Positions 11,032-19,740 of a stretch of 64,000 nt of DNA are shown here, one piece after another. The notes beneath the pieces were generated by a model. It had not been told where the DNA came from. It worked only from the letters and a program-made list of their open reading frames with translations, and did no database searches. A program made the position numbers and the translations under genes. Every line of letters starts with the position of its first letter. Within the stretch, counting starts at the first letter, position 1. The stretch is from an uncultured Pseudomonadota bacterium (GTDB lineage: Bacteria > Pseudomonadota > Gammaproteobacteria > Burkholderiales > SG8-39): assembly GCA_903921325.1 (NCBI GenBank), contig CAIXPL010000037.1, forward strand, positions 1-64,000, written 5' to 3'.

Positions 11032-12351
11032 ATGGGCACCCGCCACACGCCACCCGCCAATGCCGCAAGCCATGCCGACCTCAAGCGTCGGCTGTGGTTT
11101 CTGCTGGGCGCGCTGGTCGTGTATCGGATTGGCGCGCACATTCCGGTGCCTGGTATTGATCCCAATGAACTGACCTCGCTGTTCCGCAGTCAGCAGGGCG
11201 GCATACTGGGTCTGTTCAATATGTTCTCCGGTGGCGCGCTGTCGCGCTTTACCGTGTTTGCCCTTGGTGTGATGCCCTATATCTCGGCCTCCATCATCAT
11301 GCAATTGCTCACCACCGTTTCGCCGCAGCTGGAAGCGCTGCGCAAGGAAGGCGCGGCCGGGCAGCGCAAGATTACTCAATACACCCGCTACGGCACGGTA
11401 GCACTGGCCCTGTTTCAGGCGACCGGCATTTCCGTGGCGCTCGAGTCGCAACCCAATCTGGTGCTCGATCCAGGCATGATGTTTCGCATCACCAGTGTGG
11501 TGACGCTCACCACCGGCACCATGTTCTTGATGTGGCTGGGTGAGCAGATCACCGAACGCGGTCTCGGCAACGGTATCTCGATCATTATCTTTGCCGGTAT
11601 TGCAGCCGGATTGCCCAATGCCATCGGCGGCCTGTTCAGCCTGGTCGGCAATGGCGCGATGAGCCCGTTCACGGCCCTGGTGGTGTGCATCGCAGTGGGC
11701 CTGGTGACCTGGCTGGTGTGCTTTGTCGAGCGCGGTCAGCGCAAAGTGCTGGTCAATTACGCCAAACGACAGATCAACGCCCGCACCATGGTGGGTGGTC
11801 AGACTTCGCATGTGCCATTCAAGTTGAACAGCGCCGGTGTGATTCCGCCAATTTTCGCGTCCTCCATCATTCTGTTCCCGGCCACCATTGCCAACTGGTT
11901 TGGCAGCCATGACGGGGGCAACTGGCTGAAGGACGTCGCCGCCGCCTTGTCACCGGGGCAGCCGATCTATGTCATGTTCTACGCTGCGGGCATCATTTTC
12001 TTCTGCTTCTTCTACACCGCGCTGCAATACAACCCGAAGGATCTGGCCGAGAACCTGAAGAAGTCGGGTGCCTTCATTCCCGGCATCCGGCCGGGCGAGC
12101 AGACCTCGCGCTACCTTGAAAAGATTCTGATGCGCCTCACCCTGGTTGGCGCGATCTACATCACCCTGATCTGTCTGTTGCCCGAATTCCTTATTCTCAA
12201 GTGGAACGTGCCGTTCTACTTCGGTGGCACTTCGCTCCTGATTATCGTGGTGGTGACCATGGACTTCATGGCCCAGGTACAGGCCTACCTCATGTCACAC
12301 CAGTACGAAAGTCTGATGAAGAAAGCCAATTTCAAATCGCTGGAGCGCTGA
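11032..12351 (+). CDS. secY: Protein translocase subunit SecY
   Basis: A 439-residue SecY with ten predicted membrane helices, the central channel of the Sec translocase. The conserved beginning of TM1 ([25 protein letters not shown]) and the cytoplasmic loop [18 protein letters not shown], which contacts SecA and the ribosome, are present. The Shine-Dalgarno sequence is weak, so it may rely on coupling with rplO. infA starts 9 bp after its stop. Confidence 0.99.
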   Translation: MGTRHTPPANAASHADLKRRLWFLLGALVVYRIGAHIPVPGIDPNELTSLFRSQQGGILGLFNMFSGGALSRFTVFALGVMPYISASIIMQLLTTVSPQLEALRKEGAAGQRKITQYTRYGTVALALFQATGISVALESQPNLVLDPGMMFRITSVVTLTTGTMFLMWLGEQITERGLGNGISIIIFAGIAAGLPNAIGGLFSLVGNGAMSPFTALVVCIAVGLVTWLVCFVERGQRKVLVNYAKRQINARTMVGGQTSHVPFKLNSAGVIPPIFASSIILFPATIANWFGSHDGGNWLKDVAAALSPGQPIYVMFYAAGIIFFCFFYTALQYNPKDLAENLKKSGAFIPGIRPGEQTSRYLEKILMRLTLVGAIYITLICLLPEFLILKWNVPFYFGGTSLLIIVVVTMDFMAQVQAYLMSHQYESLMKKANFKSLER

Positions 12352-12360
12352 CCGCAAAGC

Positions 12361-12579
12361 ATGTCGAAAGAAGATGTGATCCAGATGCAGGGCGAAATCG
12401 CCGAGGCTCTGCCTAACGCCACCTTCCGGGTCAAACTGGAAAACGGGGCGATGGTGCATGGCCATATCTCGGGAAAGATGCGGATGAATTACATCCGCAT
12501 TCTGCCCGGAGACAAGGTGACGGTAGAGATCACGCCTTATGACGTGAGTCGGGCGCGCATCGTGTTCCGCTCAAAGTAG
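12361..12579 (+). CDS. infA: Translation initiation factor IF-1
   Basis: A 72-residue IF-1, a single S1/OB-fold, beginning [22 protein letters not shown] and containing [19 protein letters not shown]. It binds the 30S A site during initiation. Its position between secY and rpmJ is typical of betaproteobacteria. The sequence is close to Burkholderiales IF-1. Confidence 0.98.
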   Translation: MSKEDVIQMQGEIAEALPNATFRVKLENGAMVHGHISGKMRMNYIRILPGDKVTVEITPYDVSRARIVFRSK

Positions 12580-12663
12580 GGGCAGTAGAAGGGCGAGGTC
12601 ACGGCGTAATAACTTGACCTGTTTGCCAAGTGACTGGTGAGCAGGGCGTCAGGCAGGAAAACG

Positions 12664-12679
12664 GCAGCCTGCGGGCTGC
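12664..12679 (+). other. Small hairpin between infA and rpmJ
   Basis: GCAGCC-TGCG-GGCTGC forms a 6-bp GC-rich stem with a 4-nt loop in the 137-bp infA-rpmJ gap. There is no U-tract. It could be an attenuator or processing site; the function is unknown. Confidence 0.35.
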
Positions 12680-12716
12680 AGGAACAGCGCTCCGCAAGGG
12701 GCGCGAGGAGAGCACC

Positions 12717-12830
12717 ATGAAAGTCCGAGCATCAGTGAAGAAGCTATGCCGCAATTGCAAGATCATCAAGCGCAACGGTGTTGTGCGAGTGATCTGCAAG
12801 GAACCGCGTCACAAGCAACGTCAGGGCTGA
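12717..12830 (+). CDS. rpmJ: 50S ribosomal protein L36, zinc-binding form
   Basis: A 37-residue L36 with the zinc ligands Cys11, Cys14, Cys27 and His32 all present (C+ form). The start [15 protein letters not shown] is canonical, with GAGGAG upstream. It closes the spc cluster 64 bp before rpsM. Confidence 0.97.
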   Translation: MKVRASVKKLCRNCKIIKRNGVVRVICKEPRHKQRQG

Positions 12831-12861
12831 CCCTCACCGGTCGTCGTGATGCGCTTGTTAC

Positions 12862-12870
12862 TGTTATAAT
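12862..12870 (+). promoter_or_regulatory. Candidate extended -10 promoter of the alpha cluster
   Basis: TGTTATAAT at 12862-12870 is an ideal extended -10 (TG-n-TATAAT) in the short rpmJ-rpsM gap, about 25 bp before the rpsM ATG. No good -35 is seen at 17-18 bp. It would allow rpsM-rplQ to be transcribed separately from spc. Confidence 0.5.
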
Positions 12871-12894
12871 TGCCAGTTTTTATCCGAGGCCCCA

Positions 12895-13272
12895 ATGGCT
12901 CGTATCGCGGGAGTTAATATTCCCAATCATCAGCAGGCCGATATCGCGTTGACCGCGATCTACGGCATCGGGCGTGCGCGTGCCCAGGTCATTTGCACTC
13001 AGACCAACATCGTTCCGACCCGCAAGATCAAGGATCTGACCGATGGCGAAATGGATCGCTTGCGTGAGGCCGTAGGCCGCTTCACGGTTGAGGGCGATTT
13101 GCGTCGCGAAGTGTCGATGAACATCAAGCGCCTCATGGACCTGTCGTGCTATCGCGGCATGCGCCATCGGCGCGGGCTTCCTGCACGCGGACAACGCACC
13201 CGCACCAACGCACGTACTCGCAAGGGTCCGCGCAAGGCCGCGATTGCTGGCAAGCCGCAACCCGGCAAATAA
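12895..13272 (+). CDS. rpsM: 30S ribosomal protein S13
   Basis: A 125-residue S13 starting [28 protein letters not shown]. It includes the C-terminal signature [29 protein letters not shown], which contacts the P site. It is the first gene of the alpha cluster, preceded by an extended -10 sequence. rpsK follows 23 bp later. Confidence 0.99.
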   Translation: MARIAGVNIPNHQQADIALTAIYGIGRARAQVICTQTNIVPTRKIKDLTDGEMDRLREAVGRFTVEGDLRREVSMNIKRLMDLSCYRGMRHRRGLPARGQRTRTNARTRKGPRKAAIAGKPQPGK

Positions 13273-13295
13273 GCCGCGCGCATAACGAGAGAGTC

Positions 13296-13712
13296 ATGGC
13301 TACCAAACAACAGCAACAAAACGCCGCGGCCGCAGCAAGCCGTGCGCGCAAAAAGGTCAAGAAGAACGTTGCAGAGGGCATCGCCCACGTGCATGCGTCC
13401 TTCAACAACACCATCATTACCATCACCGATCGGCAGGGCAACGCATTGTCCTGGTCGACCTCGGGTGCCAACGGGTTCAAGGGCTCACGCAAGAGCACGC
13501 CGTTTGCCGCCCAGATCGCGGCCGAGCATGCCGGTCGCGCAGCACAGGAATGTGGCGTGAAGAACCTCGAAGTGCGGATCAAGGGTCCCGGCCCCGGCCG
13601 TGAGTCGGCGGTTCGTGCGCTCAACGCGCTGGGAATGAAGATCACCAGCATTTCCGACGTGACTCCGGTCCCGCACAACGGCTGTCGCCCGCCCAAGCGG
13701 CGTCGCATCTAA
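13296..13712 (+). CDS. rpsK: 30S ribosomal protein S11
   Basis: A 138-residue S11 from ATG 13296. The N-terminus has an unusual Gln/Ala stretch before the basic segment [14 protein letters not shown]. The core ([43 protein letters not shown]) and the C-terminal [15 protein letters not shown] are canonical. It forms part of the platform that contacts mRNA. Confidence 0.98.
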   Translation: MATKQQQQNAAAAASRARKKVKKNVAEGIAHVHASFNNTIITITDRQGNALSWSTSGANGFKGSRKSTPFAAQIAAEHAGRAAQECGVKNLEVRIKGPGPGRESAVRALNALGMKITSISDVTPVPHNGCRPPKRRRI

Positions 13713-13728
13713 CCAAGGAGCTCGAAGC

Positions 13729-14358
13729 GTGGCTCGTAATCTTGACGCCAAGTGCCGTCAGTGCCGCCGGGAAGGCGAAAAGCTTTTCCTCAAAGGCGAG
13801 AAGTGTTTCACCGACAAATGCGCGGTCGAGCGGCGTAGTTACGCCCCTGGCCAGCATGGTCAGAAATCCGGCAGCCGTCTGTCGGACTACGGTAAGCAAT
13901 TGCGCGAGAAGCAAAAGGTCCGCAAGACCTACGGCATTCTCGAGCGTCAGTTCCGGCGCATCTACGCCGAAGCCGATCGGCGCAAGGGCATTACCGGTGA
14001 CAACCTGCTGCAGTTGCTCGAATCGCGTCTGGACACGGTGTCCTACCGCATGGGCTTTGGCGCCTCACGGACCGAAGCACGTCAGGTGGTGCGGCACAAC
14101 GGCATTCTGGTGAACGGCCGTCGCGTCAACATCCCTTCGTATCTGGTGCGTCCGGGCGATGTGGTTGAAGTCGCTGCCAAGACCAAGACCCATCTGCGCG
14201 TGAAGGGTGCTGCCGAGGCCGCTGAGAGCCGTGGCTTCCCGGAATGGATCGAGGTGGATGTCAAGAGCCTCAAAGGGACTTTCAAAGCCCTGCCGCAACG
14301 CTCGGAACTGCCCTCGAACATCAACGAGAGCCTGGTCGTCGAGCTGTATTCGAAGTAG
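13729..14358 (+). CDS. rpsD: 30S ribosomal protein S4, four-cysteine (C+) form
   Basis: A 209-residue S4 using a GTG start preceded by AAGGAG. Residues 9, 12, 26 and 31 are cysteines (CRQC...CFTDKC), the zinc-binding pattern of C+ S4 proteins. Most proteobacterial S4 proteins have lost this pattern. The S4 RNA-binding domain ([23 protein letters not shown]) and the ending LVVELYSK are intact. S4 nucleates 30S assembly and represses the alpha operon in E. coli. The stop codon begins an 18-bp perfect palindrome. Confidence 0.98.
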   Translation: MARNLDAKCRQCRREGEKLFLKGEKCFTDKCAVERRSYAPGQHGQKSGSRLSDYGKQLREKQKVRKTYGILERQFRRIYAEADRRKGITGDNLLQLLESRLDTVSYRMGFGASRTEARQVVRHNGILVNGRRVNIPSYLVRPGDVVEVAAKTKTHLRVKGAAEAAESRGFPEWIEVDVKSLKGTFKALPQRSELPSNINESLVVELYSK

Positions 14359-14426
14359 TCGCACCGCGGTGCGACCGGGCCGCTGCCCTGCGACAGCCTT
14401 CAGGCTGCTCGGGGATGGCAGCGGCC
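14358..14426 (+). promoter_or_regulatory. Palindrome and nested hairpin between rpsD and rpoA
   Basis: A perfect 18-bp palindrome GTCGCACCGCGGTGCGAC (14358-14375) is followed by a 10-bp stem, GGCCGCTGCC (14378-14387) with GGCAGCGGCC (14417-14426). An inner stem-loop (CAGCC-TTCA-GGCTG) lies inside that loop. The structure sits 25 bp before the rpoA ATG. It has no U-tract, so a role in attenuation, processing or translational control of rpoA is more likely than simple termination. Confidence 0.55.
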
Positions 14427-14451
14427 TCTACTCATAGTGTGAGGATCGTCA

Positions 14452-15435
14452 ATGCAGAGCATCGGATTTCTGAAACCCCGGATCATCGACGTCGAGGCCC
14501 TCGGCCCCTTCCATGCGCGTGTGCTGATGGAACCGTTCGAGCGCGGCTATGGCCATACCCTGGGCAATGCGCTGCGTCGCGTACTGCTGTCCTCGATGCC
14601 CGGATTTGCCGCCACCGAAGTGCAGATTGCCGGTGTGTTGCACGAGTACTCGACCATTGAAGGCGTGCAGGAAGATGTCGTTGACATCCTGCTCAACCTG
14701 AAAGGCGTGGTATTCAAGCTGGCGAGCGGCAACGAGGCCACGTTGCATCTGATCCGCGAGGGCGAAGGCCCGGTGCGCGCGAGCGATATTCAGCTGACCC
14801 ATGATGTCGAGGTGATCAACCCCGATCACATCATTGCGCACGTGTCCCCCGGTGGCAAACTGGAAATGACCATTCGCGTCGAGCGAGGCCGCGGCTATCA
14901 GCCCGGCAACGTGCGAGTGCTGCCCGACGAGGGCAAGACCATCGGCCGCATCATTCTCGATGCCTCGTTCTCGCCGGTGCGTCGTGTCAGCTATCTGGTT
15001 GAAAGTGCGCGTGTTGAACAGCGCACCGATCTGGACAAGCTGATCATGGACATCGAAACCAACGGTGTGATCGAGCCGGAAGAGGCCATTCGCCATTCCG
15101 CACGCATTCTGGTTGACCAGTTGTCAGTGTTTGCCGCGCTGGAAGGCACTGCGCTTGCACCCGAACCCGAGAAGAAGGAAGTGGTTGATCCGATTCTCAT
15201 GCGTCCGGTCGACGATCTGGAACTCACTGTGCGCTCGGCCAATTGCCTGAAGGCTGAGAACATCTATTACATCGGTGACCTGATTCAGCGCTCCGAGAGC
15301 GAACTGCTCAAGACCCCGAATCTGGGTCGCAAGTCGTTGAACGAGATCAAGGAAGTCCTGGCAGCGCGTGGTCTTACCCTGGGCATGCGTCTGGACAACT
15401 GGCCGCCGGCTGGTGGCGATCCGTTGCGCGGCTAA
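14452..15435 (+). CDS. rpoA: RNA polymerase subunit alpha
   Basis: A 327-residue alpha subunit. The N-terminal assembly domain ([22 protein letters not shown]) and the C-terminal DNA/activator-binding domain ([27 protein letters not shown]...[18 protein letters not shown]) are both intact. It lies between rpsD and rplQ as usual, behind a strong secondary structure. Confidence 0.99.
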   Translation: MQSIGFLKPRIIDVEALGPFHARVLMEPFERGYGHTLGNALRRVLLSSMPGFAATEVQIAGVLHEYSTIEGVQEDVVDILLNLKGVVFKLASGNEATLHLIREGEGPVRASDIQLTHDVEVINPDHIIAHVSPGGKLEMTIRVERGRGYQPGNVRVLPDEGKTIGRIILDASFSPVRRVSYLVESARVEQRTDLDKLIMDIETNGVIEPEEAIRHSARILVDQLSVFAALEGTALAPEPEKKEVVDPILMRPVDDLELTVRSANCLKAENIYYIGDLIQRSESELLKTPNLGRKSLNEIKEVLAARGLTLGMRLDNWPPAGGDPLRG

Positions 15436-15493
15436 CGTCTTACTTCAATCATCACGCGTCGCATTGCGGCGCATCTAAGAAAACGGTCCTATC

Positions 15494-15871
15494 ATGCGCC
15501 ACGGTCACGGTCTTCGAAAACTGAATCGCACCACGAGCCATCGGCTTGCGATGTTGCGCAACATGACGAACTCGCTACTCGGGCACGAGCTGATCAAGAC
15601 CACGCTGCCCAAGGCGAAGGAACTGCGCCGCGTGGTCGAGCCCATCATCACCTTGGGCAAGGCCCCGAGTCTGGCCAACCGCCGGCTTGCGTTCAATCGC
15701 CTGCGTGATCGCGAAATGGTCACCAAGGTGTTTGAAGTGCTCGGCCCGCGCTACGCCAATCGCAATGGTGGTTACCTGCGCATTCTGAAGTGCGGCTTCC
15801 GTGTCGGTGACAATGCGCCCATGGCGCTGGTCGAACTGATGGATCGCCCGGACGACGAACCGAAGGCCTGA
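15494..15871 (+). CDS. rplQ: 50S ribosomal protein L17
   Basis: A 125-residue L17 beginning [24 protein letters not shown], characteristic of the betaproteobacterial protein. It lies near the tunnel exit. It is the last gene of the alpha cluster, with a hairpin 37 bp after its stop. Confidence 0.98.
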   Translation: MRHGHGLRKLNRTTSHRLAMLRNMTNSLLGHELIKTTLPKAKELRRVVEPIITLGKAPSLANRRLAFNRLRDREMVTKVFEVLGPRYANRNGGYLRILKCGFRVGDNAPMALVELMDRPDDEPKA

Positions 15872-15907
15872 GCGAACGATCGGTCGGCAAGAGACCAAGC
15901 GTCACAC

Positions 15908-15925
15908 GCTGAGCGCTTGCTCAGC
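15908..15925 (+). terminator. Hairpin at the end of the ribosomal region
   Basis: GCTGAGC-GCTT-GCTCAGC is a perfect 7-bp stem with a tetraloop. It lies between rplQ (plus) and the convergent hydrolase gene (minus). No U-run follows, so a Rho-assisted or bidirectional terminator is more likely than a classical intrinsic one. Confidence 0.5.
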
Positions 15926-15950
15926 CCGACCCGGAAGCAGAGGGGTCGCG

Positions 15951-16787
15951 TCAGCCCAGCACAATAGCGCGCACCGCGCGCTGGAGTGCACTGGCCGGAT
16001 TGGCCAGATGGTCCAACAAGGTGAAGTGATTGGCCTCCGGAATATCCGGGTGTGACCGATGCACTGCTGGCCACGCTTTGGCAATCACGCGGTTCTGGAT
16101 GTGAAAGCCTGCATTCTCCTCCGCACCGACGAAGGTGTGGAGCGGCGCCCGGGTGGCCGGGGGTATCAAGGCAGGGCTCACCTGGCGCGCCATGGCATCG
16201 GTCAGACGTACTTCGTTATTGATCGAGGCCACCTTGATGAGTGGCCGCACGTCATAGACCCCGCTGAATGAAATCCCCGCACGCACCACCTGCGCGGGCA
16301 GGTCGCTTGCATAGTGAGGCCACAGTGCGGCCATCATCATCGCAGTCAGATGCCCGCCCGCTGAATGCCCGGATACGGTCAGCGGGCCGGCCGGCGCACC
16401 GAAATGGCGCCCATTGCGATACAGCCAGGCGGTGGCACGCAGCATCTGGCGCACGATGTCGGCCACGGTGACGGCAGGGCACAGCGAATAATTGGGCATG
16501 GCGAGCAAAATCCCCGCCTCGGTAAACGCCGGTGCCAGAAAGGCAAAGTCGCGCTTGTCATTGGCGCGCCAGTATCCACCGTGGATGAACATCAGCTGCG
16601 CTTTGATCTTCCCCTGGGGAATATAGAGATCAAGCGTCTCCATCGGATCGCCGCCATAGGGGATATCGGGTAAAAAGCCTGGCCCGGCACGGACAGCCTC
16701 CGATCGCTTATCCCAGGCCGTAGCAAGTTCAACGCGATTGGTAACGGTGGTGCGTGGGTTATAGCGGCGTTCGTGATCAATGGTCAT
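15951..16787 (-). CDS. Alpha/beta hydrolase, arylformamidase-like
   Basis: A 278-residue alpha/beta hydrolase from the ATG at 16787. It shows the oxyanion-hole motif HGGYW, the nucleophile elbow GHSAGG and a late histidine in EANHFTLLDHL, a pattern typical of the kynurenine formamidase-like branch. No signal peptide is evident, so it should be cytoplasmic. It lies 136 bp downstream of a RidA-family gene on the same strand, which suggests co-expression. The exact substrate (an N-formyl arylamine or another ester/amide) is not shown by the sequence. Confidence 0.8.
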   Translation of the reverse strand: MTIDHERRYNPRTTVTNRVELATAWDKRSEAVRAGPGFLPDIPYGGDPMETLDLYIPQGKIKAQLMFIHGGYWRANDKRDFAFLAPAFTEAGILLAMPNYSLCPAVTVADIVRQMLRATAWLYRNGRHFGAPAGPLTVSGHSAGGHLTAMMMAALWPHYASDLPAQVVRAGISFSGVYDVRPLIKVASINNEVRLTDAMARQVSPALIPPATRAPLHTFVGAEENAGFHIQNRVIAKAWPAVHRSHPDIPEANHFTLLDHLANPASALQRAVRAIVLG

Positions 16788-16923
16788 GAGAAGTTTTCCT
16801 TGTCGGCTAGACACTAGCAAACGTGCGAGTAAGTCCGTTCAGGCAATGTGTGGCGGGATGGCGCTGCCTCGAGTCTGCACTTTGGGCGGTGGGTGCCGCC
16901 ACGACAGCGGTGCCTGCGTGCTC

Positions 16924-17322
16924 CTAGGCCGCTCGCGGCAGCACCGCTGTGACTTCAATCTCCACCTTGGCACGCGCTTCCATGAGCGCACTGACTTCCA
17001 CCGCGCTCATGGCAGGAAAATGGCGTCCAATGACCTCGCGGTAATGGCTGCCGATCTCCTTGCCGGCAGCCAGATAGTCGCTGCGGCTCGTGACATACCA
17101 GGTCATGCGCACGATGTGCTCAGGGCCAGCGCCGGCCTCCTTGAGCACCGCGACAATATTGACCAAGGCCTGCCGGACCTGCCCGGCCAGATCATCGGAG
17201 ACAAACTCGCAGTGCTCATTCCAGCCTATCTGGCCCGCGACATGAATGCTGACCCCGTCAGCCGCGATACCATTGGAATAGCCGCGAGGCTTTGCCCAAC
17301 CGGGCGGTTGCAGTATCGTCAT
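16924..17322 (-). CDS. RidA/YjgF family protein
   Basis: A 132-residue RidA-like protein from ATG 17322. The trimer-forming fold is recognisable in GQVRQALVNIVAVLKEAGAG and VKIEVT-type ending (AKVEIEVTAVLP). At the position of the catalytic arginine of E. coli RidA (in P-[AS]-R-[ST]) it reads PAMSAVEV, so the arginine appears to be replaced. Classical 2-aminoacrylate deaminase activity is therefore doubtful. It lies upstream of the hydrolase and is divergent from the LLM oxidoreductase, only 38 bp away. Confidence 0.85.
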   Translation of the reverse strand: MTILQPPGWAKPRGYSNGIAADGVSIHVAGQIGWNEHCEFVSDDLAGQVRQALVNIVAVLKEAGAGPEHIVRMTWYVTSRSDYLAAGKEIGSHYREVIGRHFPAMSAVEVSALMEARAKVEIEVTAVLPRAA

Positions 17323-17360
17323 CAACTCTGAGCACCTTGTCTCAATTGAACGGTAAACCC

Positions 17361-18425
17361 ATGGACTTCTCCCTATTCTATCTGCCTACCTGGCGCCGCG
17401 AATACACGAGCACGCTGACCGAGTACTACGAGGAGCTGATCGAATCGGTGCGCCTGGCCGACCGCCTTGGTTGGGCCCGGGCAATGAGCACCGAGCATCA
17501 CTTTCATTACTACGGTGGGCCGGTGCCCAATCCGGCGGTGCTGCTCGCGGCGCTCGCACGCGAAACCACAAGGATTCGCCTGGCCGCCGGGGTGTCGCTG
17601 GTGCCATTGCGACATCCCCTGCAGGTGGCTGAAGACTACGCCATGGTCGACCAGTTGAGCGGTGGGCGTTTCGACATGGGCATATCGCGTGGCTTCGTCC
17701 CCCATGAATTCGAGGCGTTCGGTATCGATCGGGCCGAGACTGCAGAGCGGGTGAGCGAGGCGATTGACATCATCCAGCGCTTTTGGAAGGGTGAGCCATT
17801 TGAATTTCAGGGGCGCTTTCATCAATTCAAGCGCCTGATGCCCTGGCCGCGGCCGATTCAGTCCGCTATTCCGATCTGGATTGCGGCATCCAACGACCGC
17901 TTGAGCTTTGAGCGGGCCGGGGCGGCCGGATTGCCACTGATGATGAATCAGTATCCGATGAGTCTTGAGTCACTGGCCGAGAAGCACCGCTGGTATTGCG
18001 ATGCCTATGCTGCGGCCGGCCATGATCCGGCGAAGCGCCGCAGCGCGGTTGCCTTCATGACCTGCATCGCCGATGATGAAGAGACTGCTGTGCAGCGTGC
18101 GGGGCTGCCGCTTGCCGAGCATGCCGATGCGTTTGTGAAACTGATCGGGCACCGCGAATGGGACGATGAGTATCCGACCGATCTGAGCGGGCTTGGCGGA
18201 CTTGCAGGCGCGGGCGATCCGCTTGCTCTGGTGCGCGAGCGTACCCTGCTGTGCTCACCGGCACAGGCCGCCGAGCGGCTGGAACGCTACGCTCACCTTG
18301 GTTTTACCGAGGCGATTTTTGCCACGCGATTCGGCGCAATGCCTGCTGAATACTGCACGCAGACCATGGAACGTCTAAGCCATGAGGTGCGGCCGCTCCT
18401 TGAGGGGCGGCTGAGCCGTCGTTGA
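17361..18425 (+). CDS. LLM-class flavin-dependent oxidoreductase
   Basis: A 354-residue luciferase-like monooxygenase from ATG 17361. The bacterial luciferase TIM-barrel is indicated by MDFSLFYLPTW, STEHHFHYYGGPVPNP, LRHPLQVAEDYAMVDQLSGGRFDMGISRG and the C-terminal AERLERYAHLGFTEAIF. Enzymes of this class use FMNH2 or F420; the substrate is unknown. It is divergent from the RidA gene and convergent with the gentisate-dioxygenase-type gene. Confidence 0.88.
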   Translation: MDFSLFYLPTWRREYTSTLTEYYEELIESVRLADRLGWARAMSTEHHFHYYGGPVPNPAVLLAALARETTRIRLAAGVSLVPLRHPLQVAEDYAMVDQLSGGRFDMGISRGFVPHEFEAFGIDRAETAERVSEAIDIIQRFWKGEPFEFQGRFHQFKRLMPWPRPIQSAIPIWIAASNDRLSFERAGAAGLPLMMNQYPMSLESLAEKHRWYCDAYAAAGHDPAKRRSAVAFMTCIADDEETAVQRAGLPLAEHADAFVKLIGHREWDDEYPTDLSGLGGLAGAGDPLALVRERTLLCSPAQAAERLERYAHLGFTEAIFATRFGAMPAEYCTQTMERLSHEVRPLLEGRLSRR

Positions 18426-18515
18426 GAACCACCGCGTACAGACCTGTGGCTGCGGTCATGCAGCGACTGAGCCCCTCGAGTGCTGGCGCGACGGTCGTTC
18501 CCCAGATCCGTGACC

Positions 18516-18546
18516 GCGCGCCGGCCCCTCGCCGCCGCCGGCGCGC
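18516..18546. terminator. GC-rich hairpin between convergent genes
   Basis: GCGCGCCGGC (18516-18525) and GCCGGCGCGC (18537-18546) form a perfect 10-bp stem with an 11-nt loop. It lies in the 140-bp gap between the LLM gene (plus) and the cupin gene (minus). It probably ends transcription from both sides. There is no U-tract. Confidence 0.5.
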
Positions 18547-18565
18547 GAGCCAATTCGATGTCTGG

Positions 18566-19606
18566 CTAGACCTGCTCGCGCCACAGATCGAGTGCCTGCT
18601 GCACCGGGCGATCGGAGAACGAGAAAATCACGCTCTCTTCATCGGCATCCAGATGCCAGTGACGCCACGAGGGGGCGATGAACACATCCTTCGGACCGTA
18701 GGCAAACGACTGTCCGCCGCAATGGAAGGTGCCGCGGCCTTCCATCACACAGAATGATGTGGCATCGGTCGAGCGATAGTCCTGGCCCTTGAAGCCCTTG
18801 GGCAACAACTGCAGGAAGGTAGCGATGGTGGGCATCGGATAGCCCCCATTGCCCGGATTGGCATAGCGCAGCTTCCAGCCCTGTGCGGGATCGACAGGCT
18901 CGGCCTTCGACAGCGCATGCAAGGCTTCGCGTGAGCGATCGTAGGGGTACCAGAACAGCGGTGAGGTGTGGCTCGTGGTCTTGTAATTCACCGGCAACAT
19001 GGTGGTGGCGAATCGGGCAAACGATTCACCTTGGGTCTTGCTGGTGCTCTGCACGCGCGCTTCCGGGCGTTCCAGAAACTGTGCATCGAACAGTTCAACG
19101 ATGGCGACATCGAGTCCGTCCATCCAGACCACCGGCTCATTACCGGGATTGCCGTGGTCATGGTAGGTCCATGACGGGGTGATGATGAAATCCCCGGGTG
19201 CCATGAACACGCGCTCGCCATCGACTGAGGTGTAGGCGCCATTGCCTTCGATGACGAAGCGCAACGCCGACTGACTGTGCCGATGCGCCGGTGCGACCTC
19301 GCCGGGCATGATCAGTTGCAGGCCGGCATACAGGCTATTGGTAATACGTGACTTGCCACGCAGACCCGGATTTTCCAGTACGAGCACGCGCCGCTCGGCC
19401 TCCTCGGCACTGATCAATTGGCCCGCTTCCATCAACCAGGGACGCATCTGCGCCCAGGGCCACAAAAAGGGTTGGGCCAGCGTATTGGGTTCCTTGATGA
19501 TCAGACCATGCAGCACTTCCCACAGCGGCGTCACATTGCGGCTGTCGATGCGGTCGTAGAACGCTTTGCGTTCGGCCTGAGTATCGGGCTTCGGGACGGC
19601 GGACAT
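18566..19606 (-). CDS. Gentisate 1,2-dioxygenase-type cupin
   Basis: A 346-residue bicupin with the features of gentisate/1-hydroxy-2-naphthoate dioxygenases. The first cupin carries the iron-ligand pattern PAHRHSQSALRFVIEG and later SWTYHDHGN; the second cupin includes GRGTFHCGGQSF and SWRHWHLD. These enzymes cleave gentisate to maleylpyruvate using Fe(II) and O2. It is divergent from a MetE-like gene across 134 bp that contains a strong palindrome next to its start. Whether gentisate is the true substrate is inferred from family similarity. Confidence 0.85.
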   Translation of the reverse strand: MSAVPKPDTQAERKAFYDRIDSRNVTPLWEVLHGLIIKEPNTLAQPFLWPWAQMRPWLMEAGQLISAEEAERRVLVLENPGLRGKSRITNSLYAGLQLIMPGEVAPAHRHSQSALRFVIEGNGAYTSVDGERVFMAPGDFIITPSWTYHDHGNPGNEPVVWMDGLDVAIVELFDAQFLERPEARVQSTSKTQGESFARFATTMLPVNYKTTSHTSPLFWYPYDRSREALHALSKAEPVDPAQGWKLRYANPGNGGYPMPTIATFLQLLPKGFKGQDYRSTDATSFCVMEGRGTFHCGGQSFAYGPKDVFIAPSWRHWHLDADEESVIFSFSDRPVQQALDLWREQV

Positions 19607-19629
19607 GAGGGGTCTCCTTCCATTAGGGG

Positions 19630-19648
19630 CAATGACAGTGTGTCATTG
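19630..19648. promoter_or_regulatory. Perfect inverted repeat, candidate operator
   Basis: CAATGACA-GTG-TGTCATTG is a perfect 8-bp inverted repeat with a 3-bp spacer, about 24 bp upstream of the dioxygenase ATG in a divergent promoter region. Its size and position fit a dimeric repressor such as a GntR, IclR or MarR protein. No regulator gene is adjacent, so the binder is unknown. Confidence 0.6.
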
Positions 19649-19696
19649 TCCTAGATCAGGAACCAGATTGCCACGGCAGGCGGCAGGAATCCAGCT

Positions 19697-19705
19697 TGCT
19701 ATTAT
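19697..19705 (+). promoter_or_regulatory. Candidate extended -10 before the MetE-like gene
   Basis: TGCTATTAT (TG-n-TATTAT) lies 36 bp before the ATG at 19741 in an AT-rich patch. No clear -35 is seen. GGAGGTGAC follows immediately before the start and fixes ATG 19741. Confidence 0.4.
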
Positions 19706-19740
19706 GATCAAACTCAAAAAATGTGATCGTCGGAGGTGAC

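Noticed and set aside
10939-11910. Long open frame on the minus strand opposite secY
   Set aside because: SecY on the plus strand is intact and conserved; the opposite frame shows no domain.
12614-12642. Sigma70 promoter between infA and rpmJ (TTGACC)
   Set aside because: No acceptable -10 at 16-18 bp spacing.
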